Notes under the pieces: generated by a model | Database searches by the model: none | What the model was told of the DNA's origin: nothing | What the model saw: only the letters and a program-made list of their open reading frames with translations | From: Gammaproteobacteria bacterium | GTDB taxonomy: Bacteria > Pseudomonadota > Gammaproteobacteria > Ga0077536 | Assembly: GCA_016209015.1 (NCBI GenBank) | Contig: JACQWY010000022.1 | Location: 1 to 64,000 of the forward strand | Direction of reading: 5' to 3' | Length of the DNA stretch: 64,000 bases | Shown here: positions 33,149 through 41,337 of the stretch, in pieces | Layout of the letters: each line of letters starts with the position of its first letter | Numbering within the stretch: position 1 is the first letter of the stretch | Translations under genes and position numbers: made by a program

Positions 33149-34315
33149 TCAGCCCCTCAAAAAATCCTGCGCGAGCTGCACCCAGTACGCGGCACCGTAG
33201 GGAATGCTCTCGTCGTTGAAGTCGTAGTGCGGATTGTGGAGCAGACAACCGTCGTCGCCGCCGCCGTTGCCGATCCAGGCGTAGCAGCCGCGCTGTTCCT
33301 GCAGCATGTAGCCGAAGTCTTCCGAGCCCATGCTCGGCGGCAGCGCCCGGTGCACGGCCCGTGCCCCGAACACGCGCTCCGCGACACCCGCCGCGAAATC
33401 CGTCTCCGCGACGCTGTTCACCGTCGCCGGGAAGCGCGGATCGTAACGCCACTCGAACGTGCAGTCGTAGCCCTTGCAGATCGCCTCGCCGAGGGCGTGC
33501 ATCCGTTTCGCGACGAGCGCGTGGACCTTCGGATCGAACGTCCGCACCGTGCCGCGGAGCACGACTTCCTCGGGGATCACGGCCCAGGCGTGGCCGGCGT
33601 GGATCTGCGTGACGGTGAGCACGGCGGATTCGAGCGGATCGACGTTGCGCGAGACGATGCTCTGCCAGGCCTGCACGAGCTGCGTCGCGACGACGATGGG
33701 ATCGATCGCGAGATGGGGCTGCGCGGCGTGACCACCGCGGCCGCGCACGGTCGCCTCGAAGATGTCCATCGCCGCCATCATCGGACCGCTGCGCACCGCG
33801 AGCTCGCCGACCGGCAGCCAAGGCCAGTTGTGCAGACCGAATACGGCGTCGACGGGGAAGCGCGTGAACAGGCCGTCGTCCATCATCGCGCGCGCGCCGG
33901 CCTCGCCTTCCTCGGCGGGCTGGAAGATGAAGTGGATCGTGCCGTCGAAGTCGCGCGTGCGGGCGAGGTGCTCCGCGGCCGCGAGCAGCATCACGGTATG
34001 ACCGTCGTGACCGCAGGCGTGCATGCGGCCCGGCGTCTGCGAGCGATGACCGAAGTCGTTGAGCTCCTCGAGCGGCAGCGCGTCCATGTCCGCGCGCAGG
34101 CCGACGCGTCGCGATCCCCTGCCCGTCGCGAGCGTGCCGACGACGCCGGTCCTGCCGAGGCCGCGCACGGTGGCGATGCCGAGCTCTTCGAGCTTCTCCG
34201 CGACGAACGCCGCGGTGCGCACCTCCTGATAGGCGAGCTCGGGATGGGCATGCAGATCGCGCCGCCAGGCGCGATGCACGTCGAGTCGGCTGCGGATGGC
34301 GTCGATGAGGCTCAT
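33149..34315 (-). CDS. M20 family amidohydrolase (hippurate hydrolase/aminoacylase-like)
   Basis: The 388-residue dimetal enzyme has LRADMDALP, then MHACGHDGHT (C101, H103 and the following Asp), and FQPAEEGEAGA with the general-base Glu pair. The dimerisation lid follows (GRGGHAAQPH), and the last ligand His is in SEDFGYM...LHNP. It hydrolyses N-acyl amino acids or aromatic amides in the cytosol. ATG 34315 is preceded by GGAGCGCC (weak). Nothing downstream is on the same strand. Confidence 0.87.
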   Translation of the reverse strand: MSLIDAIRSRLDVHRAWRRDLHAHPELAYQEVRTAAFVAEKLEELGIATVRGLGRTGVVGTLATGRGSRRVGLRADMDALPLEELNDFGHRSQTPGRMHACGHDGHTVMLLAAAEHLARTRDFDGTIHFIFQPAEEGEAGARAMMDDGLFTRFPVDAVFGLHNWPWLPVGELAVRSGPMMAAMDIFEATVRGRGGHAAQPHLAIDPIVVATQLVQAWQSIVSRNVDPLESAVLTVTQIHAGHAWAVIPEEVVLRGTVRTFDPKVHALVAKRMHALGEAICKGYDCTFEWRYDPRFPATVNSVAETDFAAGVAERVFGARAVHRALPPSMGSEDFGYMLQEQRGCYAWIGNGGGDDGCLLHNPHYDFNDESIPYGAAYWVQLAQDFLRG

Positions 34316-34403
34316 GGGGCGCTCCGGGCTGCGTGTCGGCCGAGCATAACAAACCGTGTGCGGCGAGGCACGGCGGGCAGCGCCGGCAGGCGCTTCGTAG
34401 CTT

Positions 34404-34491
34404 CGTAGGTCCGATTAGCCGCAGGCGTAATCGGACGTTCATGGGCTTCGACCCCGAACGTCCGATTACGCTATCGCTAATCGGACCTACG
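34404..34491. repeat. GTCCGATTA double-hairpin element, copy 4
   Basis: An intact copy, CGTAGGTCCGATTAGCC to CTAATCGGACCTACG, in the 336-bp gap 34316-34651 between the divergent M20 and speA genes. Beyond the element the gap holds a possible -10 (TATGCT, 34604-34609) for speA and nothing else recognisable. This is the only copy lying between divergent genes with no adjoining stop codon. Confidence 0.85.
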
Positions 34492-34651
34492 AATCACCGC
34501 GGGCACCGGCACCGCAGTCAGCGCCACGTCCGGCGCGGCGGGCCGCTCCAGGACGAGGCTCGCGCCCGGGAAGCCGCGCACATCCTGCGCGTGTGGCGTT
34601 TGTTATGCTGGCGCGCATCCGGAAGCACGACCGGGAGCGGAGGAGCGATCA

Positions 34652-36595
34652 TTGACGGGCAGCACTGAAACGAAGGCCGCCGCGCGGCCCTGGCGCGTGG
34701 CCGATGCCGCGGCGCTCTATCACCTCGACGCCTGGGGCGCGGGTTATTTCGACGTCAATGCGCGCGGCCACGTCGTCGTGCGGCCCGACCAGCGCGCGGA
34801 CCGGGAAATCGATCTGCTGGAAGTCGTGGACGGACTCAAGGCCCGCGATTTCGCGGCACCCGTCGTCATCCGTTTCTCCGACATCATCGCGCACCGCCTG
34901 AAGCAGCTCCACGACGCCTTCGACCGTGCGATCGCCGAGCACGACTACGGCAATCGCTACGTCGCGGCTTTTCCGATCAAGGTCAACCAGCAGCGGCTCG
35001 TCGTCGATGCCGTCTGGCACGGCGGGTCGGATTTCGGCTTCGGCCTCGAGGTCGGCTCGAAGCCCGAGCTGCTCGTCGCGCTCGCGACGATGGAAGGCGC
35101 CGGCACGCGGCCCATCGTCTGCAACGGCTTCAAGGATGCGAGCTACATCGAGATGGTGATCCTCGCCGCGAAGCTCGGCCGGCTGATCATCCCCGTCATC
35201 GAGAACTACGCCGAGCTCGGGCTCATCCTGAAGTACGCGGAGAAATACGGCGTACGGCCGCACATCGGCGTGCGCGTGAAGCTCGGCACCGAGGGCGTCG
35301 GACACTGGGGCGGCTCGTCGGGCCAGAAGTCGAAGTTCGGGCTGTTCGTGAGCGAGATCCTCGAGGTCGTGCGCGAGTTGCGCGAGCGCGGCATGCTCGA
35401 TTGCCTGAAGCTCGTGCACTGCCACGCCGGCTCGCAGCTCGCCGACATCCGCCGCGTGAAGGACGTCGTCAACGAGCTCGCGCAGGTCTACGGCGAGCTC
35501 AAGGCGCTGGGCGCCGGGCTCGAGTATCTCAATATCGGCGGCGGTCTCGGCGTCGACTACGACGGCAGCGGCCTCGTCTCGGGGTCCTCGATGAACTACA
35601 CGCTCGCCGAATACGCCCGCGACGTCGTCTATCGCGTCGCGAGCGTGTGCAATGCGCGCGGCATTCCGCATCCGGTCATCATCAGCGAATCGGGGCGGGC
35701 GATCGCCGCGCATCACAGCGTGCTCGTCTTCAATGCGCTCGGCAGCTCGCGCATCGATCGCGGCACGAACGTCGACCTCCTCGCCGGACGCGACGAGGCG
35801 GGTCTGCCGCAGCCCGTGCGCGACCTCGCCGAGACGCTGCGCGAGCTCGGCGGCGGCCGCTACACGGAATCCTGGCACGACGCGCAGCAGGCGCGCGAGC
35901 AGGCGCTGCAGCTCTTCAATCTCGGCTACCTCGATCTCGAGAGCCGCGGCCTCGCCGAGAAGCTCTACTGGGCGATCGGCGCGCGCATCCGCGATCTCTG
36001 CGGCGGCATGGATCTGCTGCCGGAGGATCTCGCGGGCGTGGAGGCCATGCTCTCCGACATCTACTTCTGCAATCTCTCGGTGTTCCAGTCGCTGCCGGAT
36101 TCCTGGGCGATCGGCCAGCTCTTCCCCGTCATGCCCGTACATCGGCTCGACGAGCCGCCGACGCGTCAGGCCGTGATTGCGGATCTGACCTGCGATTCGG
36201 ACGGCAAGATCGATCGTTTCGTCGCGAACCGGGTCGTCGCGCCGACGCTGCCGTTGCACGAGCTCGTGGCCGGCCAGGAGTACTACCTCGCGGCCTTCCT
36301 CGTCGGCGCCTACCAGGAGACGCTCGGCGATCTGCACAATCTCTTCGGCGACACGCACGTGGTGCACGTGCGCTGGTCGGAGAAGGGCGGTTGGTGGCTC
36401 GAGGAGGCGCTGAAGGGCGACACGGCGCAGTCCGTGCTCGGCTACATGCAGTACGACGCGGACGACGTCTACCCGCGTTTCGCCCGCGACTGCGAGCGCG
36501 CGGTGAGCGACGGCCGGCTCACGGTCGCCGAGAGTCAGCAGTTGAAGCGCTACTACGAGGCGGAGCTGAACGGGTATACGTACTTCGAGACGTAG
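34652..36595 (+). CDS. speA: Biosynthetic arginine decarboxylase
   Basis: The 647-residue fold-type III PLP enzyme has the PLP lysine in AAFPIKVNQQ (K110). The active-site blocks GSKPELL, VKLGTEG and HCHAGSQ are present, and the family helical insert about 395-450 and the C-terminal lobe with LFPVMPVHRLDEPPT follow. It makes agmatine, the first step to putrescine. The length agrees with E. coli SpeA (658). The start is TTG 34652, with GGAGGAG 7-10 bases upstream; the first ATG comes far too late. Its TAG stop (36593-36595) lies in the adjoining palindromic repeat. No speB is visible. Confidence 0.94.
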   Translation: MTGSTETKAAARPWRVADAAALYHLDAWGAGYFDVNARGHVVVRPDQRADREIDLLEVVDGLKARDFAAPVVIRFSDIIAHRLKQLHDAFDRAIAEHDYGNRYVAAFPIKVNQQRLVVDAVWHGGSDFGFGLEVGSKPELLVALATMEGAGTRPIVCNGFKDASYIEMVILAAKLGRLIIPVIENYAELGLILKYAEKYGVRPHIGVRVKLGTEGVGHWGGSSGQKSKFGLFVSEILEVVRELRERGMLDCLKLVHCHAGSQLADIRRVKDVVNELAQVYGELKALGAGLEYLNIGGGLGVDYDGSGLVSGSSMNYTLAEYARDVVYRVASVCNARGIPHPVIISESGRAIAAHHSVLVFNALGSSRIDRGTNVDLLAGRDEAGLPQPVRDLAETLRELGGGRYTESWHDAQQAREQALQLFNLGYLDLESRGLAEKLYWAIGARIRDLCGGMDLLPEDLAGVEAMLSDIYFCNLSVFQSLPDSWAIGQLFPVMPVHRLDEPPTRQAVIADLTCDSDGKIDRFVANRVVAPTLPLHELVAGQEYYLAAFLVGAYQETLGDLHNLFGDTHVVHVRWSEKGGWWLEEALKGDTAQSVLGYMQYDADDVYPRFARDCERAVSDGRLTVAESQQLKRYYEAELNGYTYFET

Positions 36596-36680
36596 GTCCG
36601 ATTAGCGCCAGCGTAATCGGACGCTCGATCGGCAGGCAGAGACGAACGTCCGATTACGCCTGCGGCTAATCGGACCTACG
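36591..36680. repeat. GTCCGATTA double-hairpin element, copy 5
   Basis: An intact copy with both outer arms, CGTAGGTCCGATTAGCG to CTAATCGGACCTACG. It supplies the speA stop codon (TAG at 36593-36595) and separates speA from the convergent anti-sigma gene of the bufferin locus. Confidence 0.85.
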
Positions 36681-36718
36681 AGCTCGATCGACATGCCTCT
36701 CTTGGCGGTGCGGCCCGA

Positions 36719-36955
36719 TCACTCCTCGCGCTGCTGCTCCCGGAGCGCCTTCACGATGCGCTCGACGTGCGCCTCGGCCAAGGCAGGCGGCCGCTTGCGG
36801 CCGAACGCGCCGAGCAGCGTGCGGAACTGGCGCATGAAGCGCCGGCAGTGCGAGCACAGCATGAGATGCAGGCGGAACATCGCCCGCTCGCGGCGGCCGA
36901 GATCGCGCTCGACGTAGGCGCTCGCCCGTTCCGGGATGTCCTTGCACCTCAGCAT
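36719..36955 (-). CDS. Zinc-finger anti-sigma factor (ZAS type)
   Basis: The 78-residue soluble protein carries HxxxCxxC (H30, C34, C37: LHLMLCSHC) of the zinc-associated anti-sigma domain, with a further Cys (C4) that could be a fourth ligand. There is no membrane segment, unlike most anti-ECF factors. Its ATG overlaps the sigma gene stop (ATGCTGA, 7 bases), so both are made in step. It should hold the sigma factor inactive until metal or thiol stress disturbs the zinc site. It belongs to the bufferin locus. Confidence 0.8.
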   Translation of the reverse strand: MLRCKDIPERASAYVERDLGRRERAMFRLHLMLCSHCRRFMRQFRTLLGAFGRKRPPALAEAHVERIVKALREQQREE

Positions 36956-37587
36956 TCGCCCGTGTCCTCATAGTGATCCACCATCTCCATGAGCCGCATG
37001 CGCGCCCGGTGCAGCATCACGCGCACGTTCGGCAGCGACAATGCGAGCGTGCTCGCGATCGCTTCCTGTTCGAGCCCTTCCATGTCGCGCATCGTGAGGA
37101 CGAGGCGCTGCGCCTCGGGCAGCCGGCCGAGATGCCGGTCGACGCAGTCCCACAAGGCCTCGGCCTGCAGCAGCGCGTCCGGCGTCTGCTCGTGCCACTG
37201 CGCGGGCGGCTCGCGCCAGTGACCGTCCGGCAGGAAGCGGCCGTCGAACGGCGGCGCGCGGCCCGTGTCTTCGTCCCGACCCGCGCGGTGCGCGCGCAGG
37301 CGGTTGCGTGCCTTGTTCACGGTGATGCTGATGAGCCAGGTCTTGACGCTCGAGCGGCCCTCGAACGTCGCGATCGCGCCGACGGCGGAGATCCACGCGT
37401 CCTGCACCGCGTCCTCGCAGTCCGCCTCGCCGACGATCGCGCGGGCGACGCTCAGCATCGCCGGCCCGTAACGGCGCACCGCCTCGCGATACGCCGTCGC
37501 CGAGCCGCTGCGCAGCGCCGACAGCAATGCGGAGTCCTCCGGCGGCACGAAAAGCGTCGTGCCGGCTGGCGTCGGATCGCCCGTCAT
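36949..37587 (-). CDS. ECF sigma factor
   Basis: The 212-residue protein has region 2 (YGPAMLSVARAIVGEADCEDAVQD) and the -10 recognition part AISTFEGRSS-like (AIATFEGRSSVKTWL). A linker with an acidic/Pro-rich stretch separates it from region 4 (LPEAQRLVLTMRDMEGL, then NVRVMLHRARMRL). It is cotranscribed with the anti-sigma gene and divergent from doxX-bufA-bufB-bufC, which is the arrangement expected if it drives that operon. ATG 37587 has only a weak GAAAG upstream, consistent with low basal synthesis. Confidence 0.88.
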   Translation of the reverse strand: MTGDPTPAGTTLFVPPEDSALLSALRSGSATAYREAVRRYGPAMLSVARAIVGEADCEDAVQDAWISAVGAIATFEGRSSVKTWLISITVNKARNRLRAHRAGRDEDTGRAPPFDGRFLPDGHWREPPAQWHEQTPDALLQAEALWDCVDRHLGRLPEAQRLVLTMRDMEGLEQEAIASTLALSLPNVRVMLHRARMRLMEMVDHYEDTGEC

Positions 37588-37610
37588 GTTCGTTCTTTCG
37601 ACCCCCGGTT

Positions 37611-37638
37611 GTAAGAAAGGCGCGCGAGCCGTGTCCAA
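37611..37638 (+). promoter_or_regulatory. Candidate ECF-type promoter of the bufferin operon
   Basis: TGTAAGA (about 37610-37616) and GTCCAA (37633-37638) are separated by 16 bases in the 93-bp gap between the divergent sigma gene and doxX. The layout resembles ECF promoters, and the transcript would start about 36 bases before the doxX ATG. This is a pattern-based inference; no second copy is available in the window to test it. Confidence 0.3.
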
Positions 37639-37680
37639 TGCGCGAACACCATGATAGCGGGAATCCGCGGAAGGACAGCC

Positions 37681-38148
37681 ATGCAGCACCTGATTCATCG
37701 CCTCGCGGCCGCACGCCGCGTCATCGTGCGTTACGAGTGGCTCGGCCCGCTCGCCGTGCGCCTCGCGTTCGGATACTTCTGGGCCGAGACCGGCTACGCG
37801 AAGCTCATGAATCTCGACGGCTTCACGGAGCGCTTCGTCGGCTGGGGCATCCCCTGGCCGGCTTTCAGCGCCGCGGTCTCGGCGTGGACCGAGCTCGTCG
37901 GCGGCGTCGCGATCATGCTCGGACTGGCCACGCGCCTCGTCGCGCTGCCCCTGGCCTTCAACATGGTCGTCGCGATCGCGCTCGTCGTGGGCAAGAACGT
38001 GCATGGCCTCGACGAGCTCGTCGAGCTCGACGAGTTCGTCTACATCCTCCTCTTCTTCTGGCTGTTCACGGCCGGCCCGGGGCGCGCGAGCCTCGACGCC
38101 TGGCTCTGGCCGCGCCTCGCCGGGAATGCAATGCGGGGTGGACTGTAA
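37681..38148 (+). CDS. DoxX family membrane protein of the bufferin operon
   Basis: The 155-residue protein has four predicted transmembrane helices and the DoxX motif FGYFWAETGYAKLMNLDGF. It is the first gene of the operon in front of bufA, whereas in the Caulobacter gig/buf operon the DoxX gene is last (BufD/GigD). Its role there is unclear; a redox partner or membrane quinone-linked function is proposed for the family. ATG 37681 has GGAAGGA upstream. The ATG at 37651 upstream is less likely. Confidence 0.85.
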   Translation: MQHLIHRLAAARRVIVRYEWLGPLAVRLAFGYFWAETGYAKLMNLDGFTERFVGWGIPWPAFSAAVSAWTELVGGVAIMLGLATRLVALPLAFNMVVAIALVVGKNVHGLDELVELDEFVYILLFFWLFTAGPGRASLDAWLWPRLAGNAMRGGL

Positions 38149-38220
38149 TAAACGCGAGCGGCGGGTGTCGAATGCCGACCGTTCGCGGTTCGAGGCGCCG
38201 GCCCGGCCGTCGCGCTTTCC

Positions 38221-38243
38221 GGCCCCGGAATCGTTCCGGGGCC
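38221..38243 (+). other. Perfect hairpin upstream of bufA (GGCCCCGGAA...TTCCGGGGCC)
   Basis: A 10-bp perfect stem with loop TCG, 33 bases before the bufA ATG and 18 bases before its TAAGGAG. No T-tract follows (ATTCAAGC), so it is not a standard terminator. It more likely forms a 5' RNA clamp that stabilises a processed bufA transcript. Confidence 0.7.
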
Positions 38244-38275
38244 ATTCAAGCAAGCAAACGTAAGGAGTGAAGACA

Positions 38276-38530
38276 ATGAAGATGAAATCCGCTCGAGCGC
38301 TCGTGTTCGCCACCGCCGCCGCGGCGTTCTTCGGCAGCGGGCTCGCTCAGGCCGCGGACGCCGGCGGCACCGAGGCGAAGATCCATTGCGGCGGCGTGAA
38401 CGCGTGCAAGGGCCAGGGCGCCTGCAAGACCGCGAGCAATGCCTGCAAGGGTCAGAACGCGTGCAAGGGCCAGGGCTTCATGGAAACGACGAAGGCCGAC
38501 TGCGACGCGAAGGGCGGCAAGGCGATGTGA
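38276..38530 (+). CDS. bufA2: Bufferin precursor, BufA2 type (ribosomally made metallophore)
   Basis: The 84-residue precursor has a signal peptide ([20 protein letters not shown], cleavage after AQA, about residue 26) and a small mature part with six cysteines (38, 44, 50, 57, 63, 76). They lie in the repeating pattern [20 protein letters not shown] and so on. This spacing is that of BufA2 bufferins, in which an MNIO enzyme converts cysteines to thiooxazole-type groups that bind copper. No leader cleavage domain other than the signal peptide is seen. TAAGGAG is 8 bases before ATG 38276. Bracketed by two hairpins. Confidence 0.88.
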   Translation: MKMKSARALVFATAAAAFFGSGLAQAADAGGTEAKIHCGGVNACKGQGACKTASNACKGQNACKGQGFMETTKADCDAKGGKAM

Positions 38531-38536
38531 TCGGCA

Positions 38537-38572
38537 GGCAGCGCGGGAGGTCCTCCGGTCTCCCGCGCTGCC
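38537..38572 (+). other. Perfect hairpin between bufA and bufB (GGCAGCGCGGGAG...CTCCCGCGCTGCC)
   Basis: A 13-bp perfect stem with a 10-nt loop starts 7 bases after the bufA stop and ends 14 bases before the bufB ATG. It lacks a T-tract and lies close to the bufB ribosome-binding site (AAGGA). It can act as an attenuator or 3' stabiliser, raising precursor over enzyme. Confidence 0.75.
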
Positions 38573-38586
38573 GTCGCGAAGGAATC

Positions 38587-39429
38587 ATGAGCATGAAGAA
38601 CCCGCAATGCGCCGGATTCGGTCTCGGGCTCCGGCCGCCGCACTACGAGGCGCTGCTCGACGGACCGGTGTCCGTCGACTGGCTCGAGATCATCACCGAG
38701 AACTATCTCGTCGCCGGCGGCCGCCCGCTGCATTCGCTCGATCGCATCCGCGAGCGCTATCCGCTCGTCATGCACGGCGTGTCGCTGTCGATCGGCGGCA
38801 CCGATCCGCTCGACTTCGATTATCTGCGGCGCGTGAAAGCGCTCGCCGCGCGTGTCGGGCCCGGGTGGATATCCGATCACCTGTGCTGGACGGGCGTCGA
38901 CGGCGTGAACCTCCACGATCTGATGCCTCTGCCGTACACCGAGGAGGCCTTGCAGCACGTCGTCGCGAGAATCGCGCAAGTGCAGGATTTCCTCGGGCGG
39001 CAGATCCTGATCGAGAATCCCTCGAGCTATGTCGCGTATGCCGAATCGACGCTGAGCGAGCGCGATTTCATCGTCGCGATGGCGGAGGAGGCGGACTGCG
39101 GGATCCTGCTCGACGTGAACAACGTCTATGTCAGCGCGCACAATCACGGCTTCGATCCGCGGCGCTATCTCGACGCGCTGCCGGCGGCGCGCATCCGCCA
39201 GATCCACCTCGCGGGCCACAGCGTGCAGGGCGCGCTGCTCGTCGACACCCACGACGCGCCGGTGTGCGAAGGCGTCTGGTCGCTCTATGCGCAAGCCGTC
39301 GCGCGCTTCGGTGCGGTGCCGGCGATGATCGAGCGCGACGACGACATCCCGCCGCTCGAGACCCTGCTCGCGGAGCTCGACCGCGCGCGGCGCGTCGTCG
39401 CGGACCTCACGCTGGACATCGCGGTATGA
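38587..39429 (+). CDS. bufB: Bufferin-modifying MNIO (DUF692) iron oxidase
   Basis: The 280-residue TIM-barrel protein matches DUF692 multinuclear non-haem iron oxidases. Likely ligands are H63 (MHGVSLS), H98 (SDHLCW), E143 (IENPSSY), D176 ([10 protein letters not shown]), H185/H187, H207/H211 (QIHLAGH), and E249 (IERDDD). It oxidises precursor cysteines using Fe and O2. ATG 38587 has AAGGA upstream; the ATG 6 bases later is possible. Its stop overlaps the bufC start (ATGA). Confidence 0.93.
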   Translation: MSMKNPQCAGFGLGLRPPHYEALLDGPVSVDWLEIITENYLVAGGRPLHSLDRIRERYPLVMHGVSLSIGGTDPLDFDYLRRVKALAARVGPGWISDHLCWTGVDGVNLHDLMPLPYTEEALQHVVARIAQVQDFLGRQILIENPSSYVAYAESTLSERDFIVAMAEEADCGILLDVNNVYVSAHNHGFDPRRYLDALPAARIRQIHLAGHSVQGALLVDTHDAPVCEGVWSLYAQAVARFGAVPAMIERDDDIPPLETLLAELDRARRVVADLTLDIAV

Positions 39430-40199
39430 GCCTCGCGGAGCTGCAGCGCCGTTTCGCCGCCCGGGTCCGCGACCCCTCGCGCAGCGAGGCGGAGTTCGCG
39501 CTCGGCACGTCTGCGGCCCCGGCCGCCGAGCGCGTCGGGATCTATGTCCATGCCTATCGCGCCCGCGCCGTCGAGGCGCTCGCCACGGACTTTCCGACGC
39601 TGCAGTCCTGGCTCGGCGGTGAGCGCTTCACCGCACTCGTGGACGACTATCTCCACGCCCATCCCTCGCACAGTTTCACGTTGCGGGATCTCGGCGCCGC
39701 CCTGCCCGCGTTCCTGCGCGGCCGGGGCCGGCGTACCGCGGATCGTCTCGCCCACGAGCTCGCGGCGTTCGAATGGGCGCTGTGTCACGCGTTCGACGCG
39801 CCGGACGTGACGCCGCTCGAGGCTGTCGCGCTCGCGGCGATCGCGCCCGAGGACTGGCCGGACCTGCACTTCACGCTGCAGCCCGCGCTGCGGCGGCTCA
39901 CGCTCACGACGAATGCCGTGGCGATCTGGCAGGCGCGGGCGTCGGGCGAAGCGCTGCCCGCGGCGCGGCACGTGCGTGCCGGGCAGGCGTGGGTCGTCTG
40001 GCGACAGGATCTGCGCCCGATGTATCGCGCGCTCGATGCGATCGAGATCGCGGCGCTCGATACGGTGTGCGAGGGCGCGTCGTTCGGCGGGATGTGCAGT
40101 GCGCTCGCGGCGCGGCTTCCGGACGAGGCGGTGCCGCTGCGCGCCGCGGAATACCTGCAGCGCTGGGTCGCCGGCGGGCTCGTCGTCGCCGCCGGGTGA
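39426..40199 (+). CDS. bufC: Bufferin maturation partner BufC (DUF2063)
   Basis: The 257-residue protein has the DUF2063 N-terminal domain ([12 protein letters not shown], then [15 protein letters not shown], and ALxAFLRG-like), followed by a helical C-terminal domain with WRQD and ALAARLPDE. It binds the MNIO partner and presents the precursor. Overlap of ATG with the bufB TGA indicates coupled synthesis of the heterodimer. Convergent with pirin, with a 13-bp gap and no hairpin. Confidence 0.88.
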   Translation: MSLAELQRRFAARVRDPSRSEAEFALGTSAAPAAERVGIYVHAYRARAVEALATDFPTLQSWLGGERFTALVDDYLHAHPSHSFTLRDLGAALPAFLRGRGRRTADRLAHELAAFEWALCHAFDAPDVTPLEAVALAAIAPEDWPDLHFTLQPALRRLTLTTNAVAIWQARASGEALPAARHVRAGQAWVVWRQDLRPMYRALDAIEIAALDTVCEGASFGGMCSALAARLPDEAVPLRAAEYLQRWVAGGLVVAAG

Positions 40200-40212
40200 A
40201 CGGCGCCTGCCG

Positions 40213-41073
40213 TCAGCGCTCGTCCGGCAGCGGAATGAACTCCGGATCCCCCGGCACGCCCGGAAAGCCGCCTTCGCGCCAGCGCCGCTTCGCCGCGTCG
40301 ATGCGATGCGAGTCGCTCGCGACGAAGTTCCACCAGAGGCGCCGCGTGCCGATCGGCTCACCGCCGAGCAGCAGCAGCACGGCGGGCTCGAGCGCATCGA
40401 GATAGAGCGTGTGCCCGGGCTCGAAGACCGCGAGCGTCTGCGGCGGGATCTCCGTCCCCGCGCTCGCGACGCGCCCCGAGACGACGTAAGCGGCCCGTTC
40501 GGGATATTCGGGCCCGAGCTCGAAACGCATCTGCCGCGCGAGTTTCAGCACCGCGCAGCAGAGCGGCGAGTGCACCGGTGTCGGCGCCTCGCGATCGAAG
40601 CCGCGGCCGGCGAGCAGGCGCAGATCGATGCCGGGCGCGATCACGCGCGGCAGCTCGCGCTCCTCGAGATGATGGAACGAAGGCGCGACGTCCTCCGCAC
40701 CGTCGGGCAGGGCGACCCAGATCTGGAGACCATGCACGCGATGTCCCGCCGCGCGCAGCGCGTCGGGGCTGCGTTCGGAGTGCACGATCCCGGATCCCGC
40801 CGTCATCCAGTTCACCGCGCCGGGATCGATCTGTTGCGCGTGGCCGAGACTGTCGCGGTGCATGAACGCACCTTCGAAAAGATACGTGAGCGTCGAGAGG
40901 CCGATGTGGGGATGCGGCCGCACGTCGATGCCGCGGCCGGGCGGGAACGTGTCCGGGCCGACGTGATCGAGGAACGCGAACGGGCCGACCATGGCGCGTT
41001 CGGGGGCGGGCAGCACGCGTTTGACGACGATCTCGCCGAGCGATTGCGACTTCGGACGCAGCACTGTGAGCAT
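40213..41073 (-). CDS. Pirin family protein
   Basis: The 286-residue bicupin protein has the Pirin N-terminal metal cluster RPHPHIGLSTLTYLFEG and the later MTAGSGIVHSE with ligand residues His and Glu. Pirins are iron proteins, some with quercetinase activity, some acting as redox cofactors of transcription. ATG 41073 was chosen over an upstream start since MLTVLRPK begins the conserved domain; GGGAGG is present 8-10 bases upstream. Convergent with bufC and not obviously part of the bufferin system, although both involve iron/oxygen chemistry. Confidence 0.88.
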   Translation of the reverse strand: MLTVLRPKSQSLGEIVVKRVLPAPERAMVGPFAFLDHVGPDTFPPGRGIDVRPHPHIGLSTLTYLFEGAFMHRDSLGHAQQIDPGAVNWMTAGSGIVHSERSPDALRAAGHRVHGLQIWVALPDGAEDVAPSFHHLEERELPRVIAPGIDLRLLAGRGFDREAPTPVHSPLCCAVLKLARQMRFELGPEYPERAAYVVSGRVASAGTEIPPQTLAVFEPGHTLYLDALEPAVLLLLGGEPIGTRRLWWNFVASDSHRIDAAKRRWREGGFPGVPGDPEFIPLPDER

Positions 41074-41292
41074 GGGGCACCTCCCAGGGATCGGTCGTGT
41101 CATTGGACACCAGAGACCGGGAGCGTGCCAGGGTGGGGGCGGGTGTCCGGCGCCCGGCGCGGCGGGGATGATCCGGGAGCGCGCGGGCGGCGTATGACTG
41201 ACGGATGACCGGATCTGCGCGAACCTACCGGCGTATTCCCTCCCCGGCGGCCGTGACGCGGCGCCGGCTCCGGCGCCCGTTTCGATGACTTC

Positions 41293-41320
41293 GGAAGCGC
41301 CGAACCCGTTCAGCGCTTCC
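41293..41320. repeat. Diverged GGAAGC hairpin
   Basis: GGAAGCGC (41293-41300) and GCGCTTCC (41313-41320) form a stem around CGAACCCGTTCA. It resembles the GGAAGCTCTGAA family with a changed stem. It lies in the gap 41074-41337, otherwise without recognisable features, just after the stop of the PEP-CTERM gene. Confidence 0.45.
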
Positions 41321-41337
41321 CGGTGGCGACCCGCCGC

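Noticed and set aside
40213-41073. Pirin as a member of the bufferin operon
   Set aside because: It is on the opposite strand, convergent with bufC, and has its own start; only proximity connects them.
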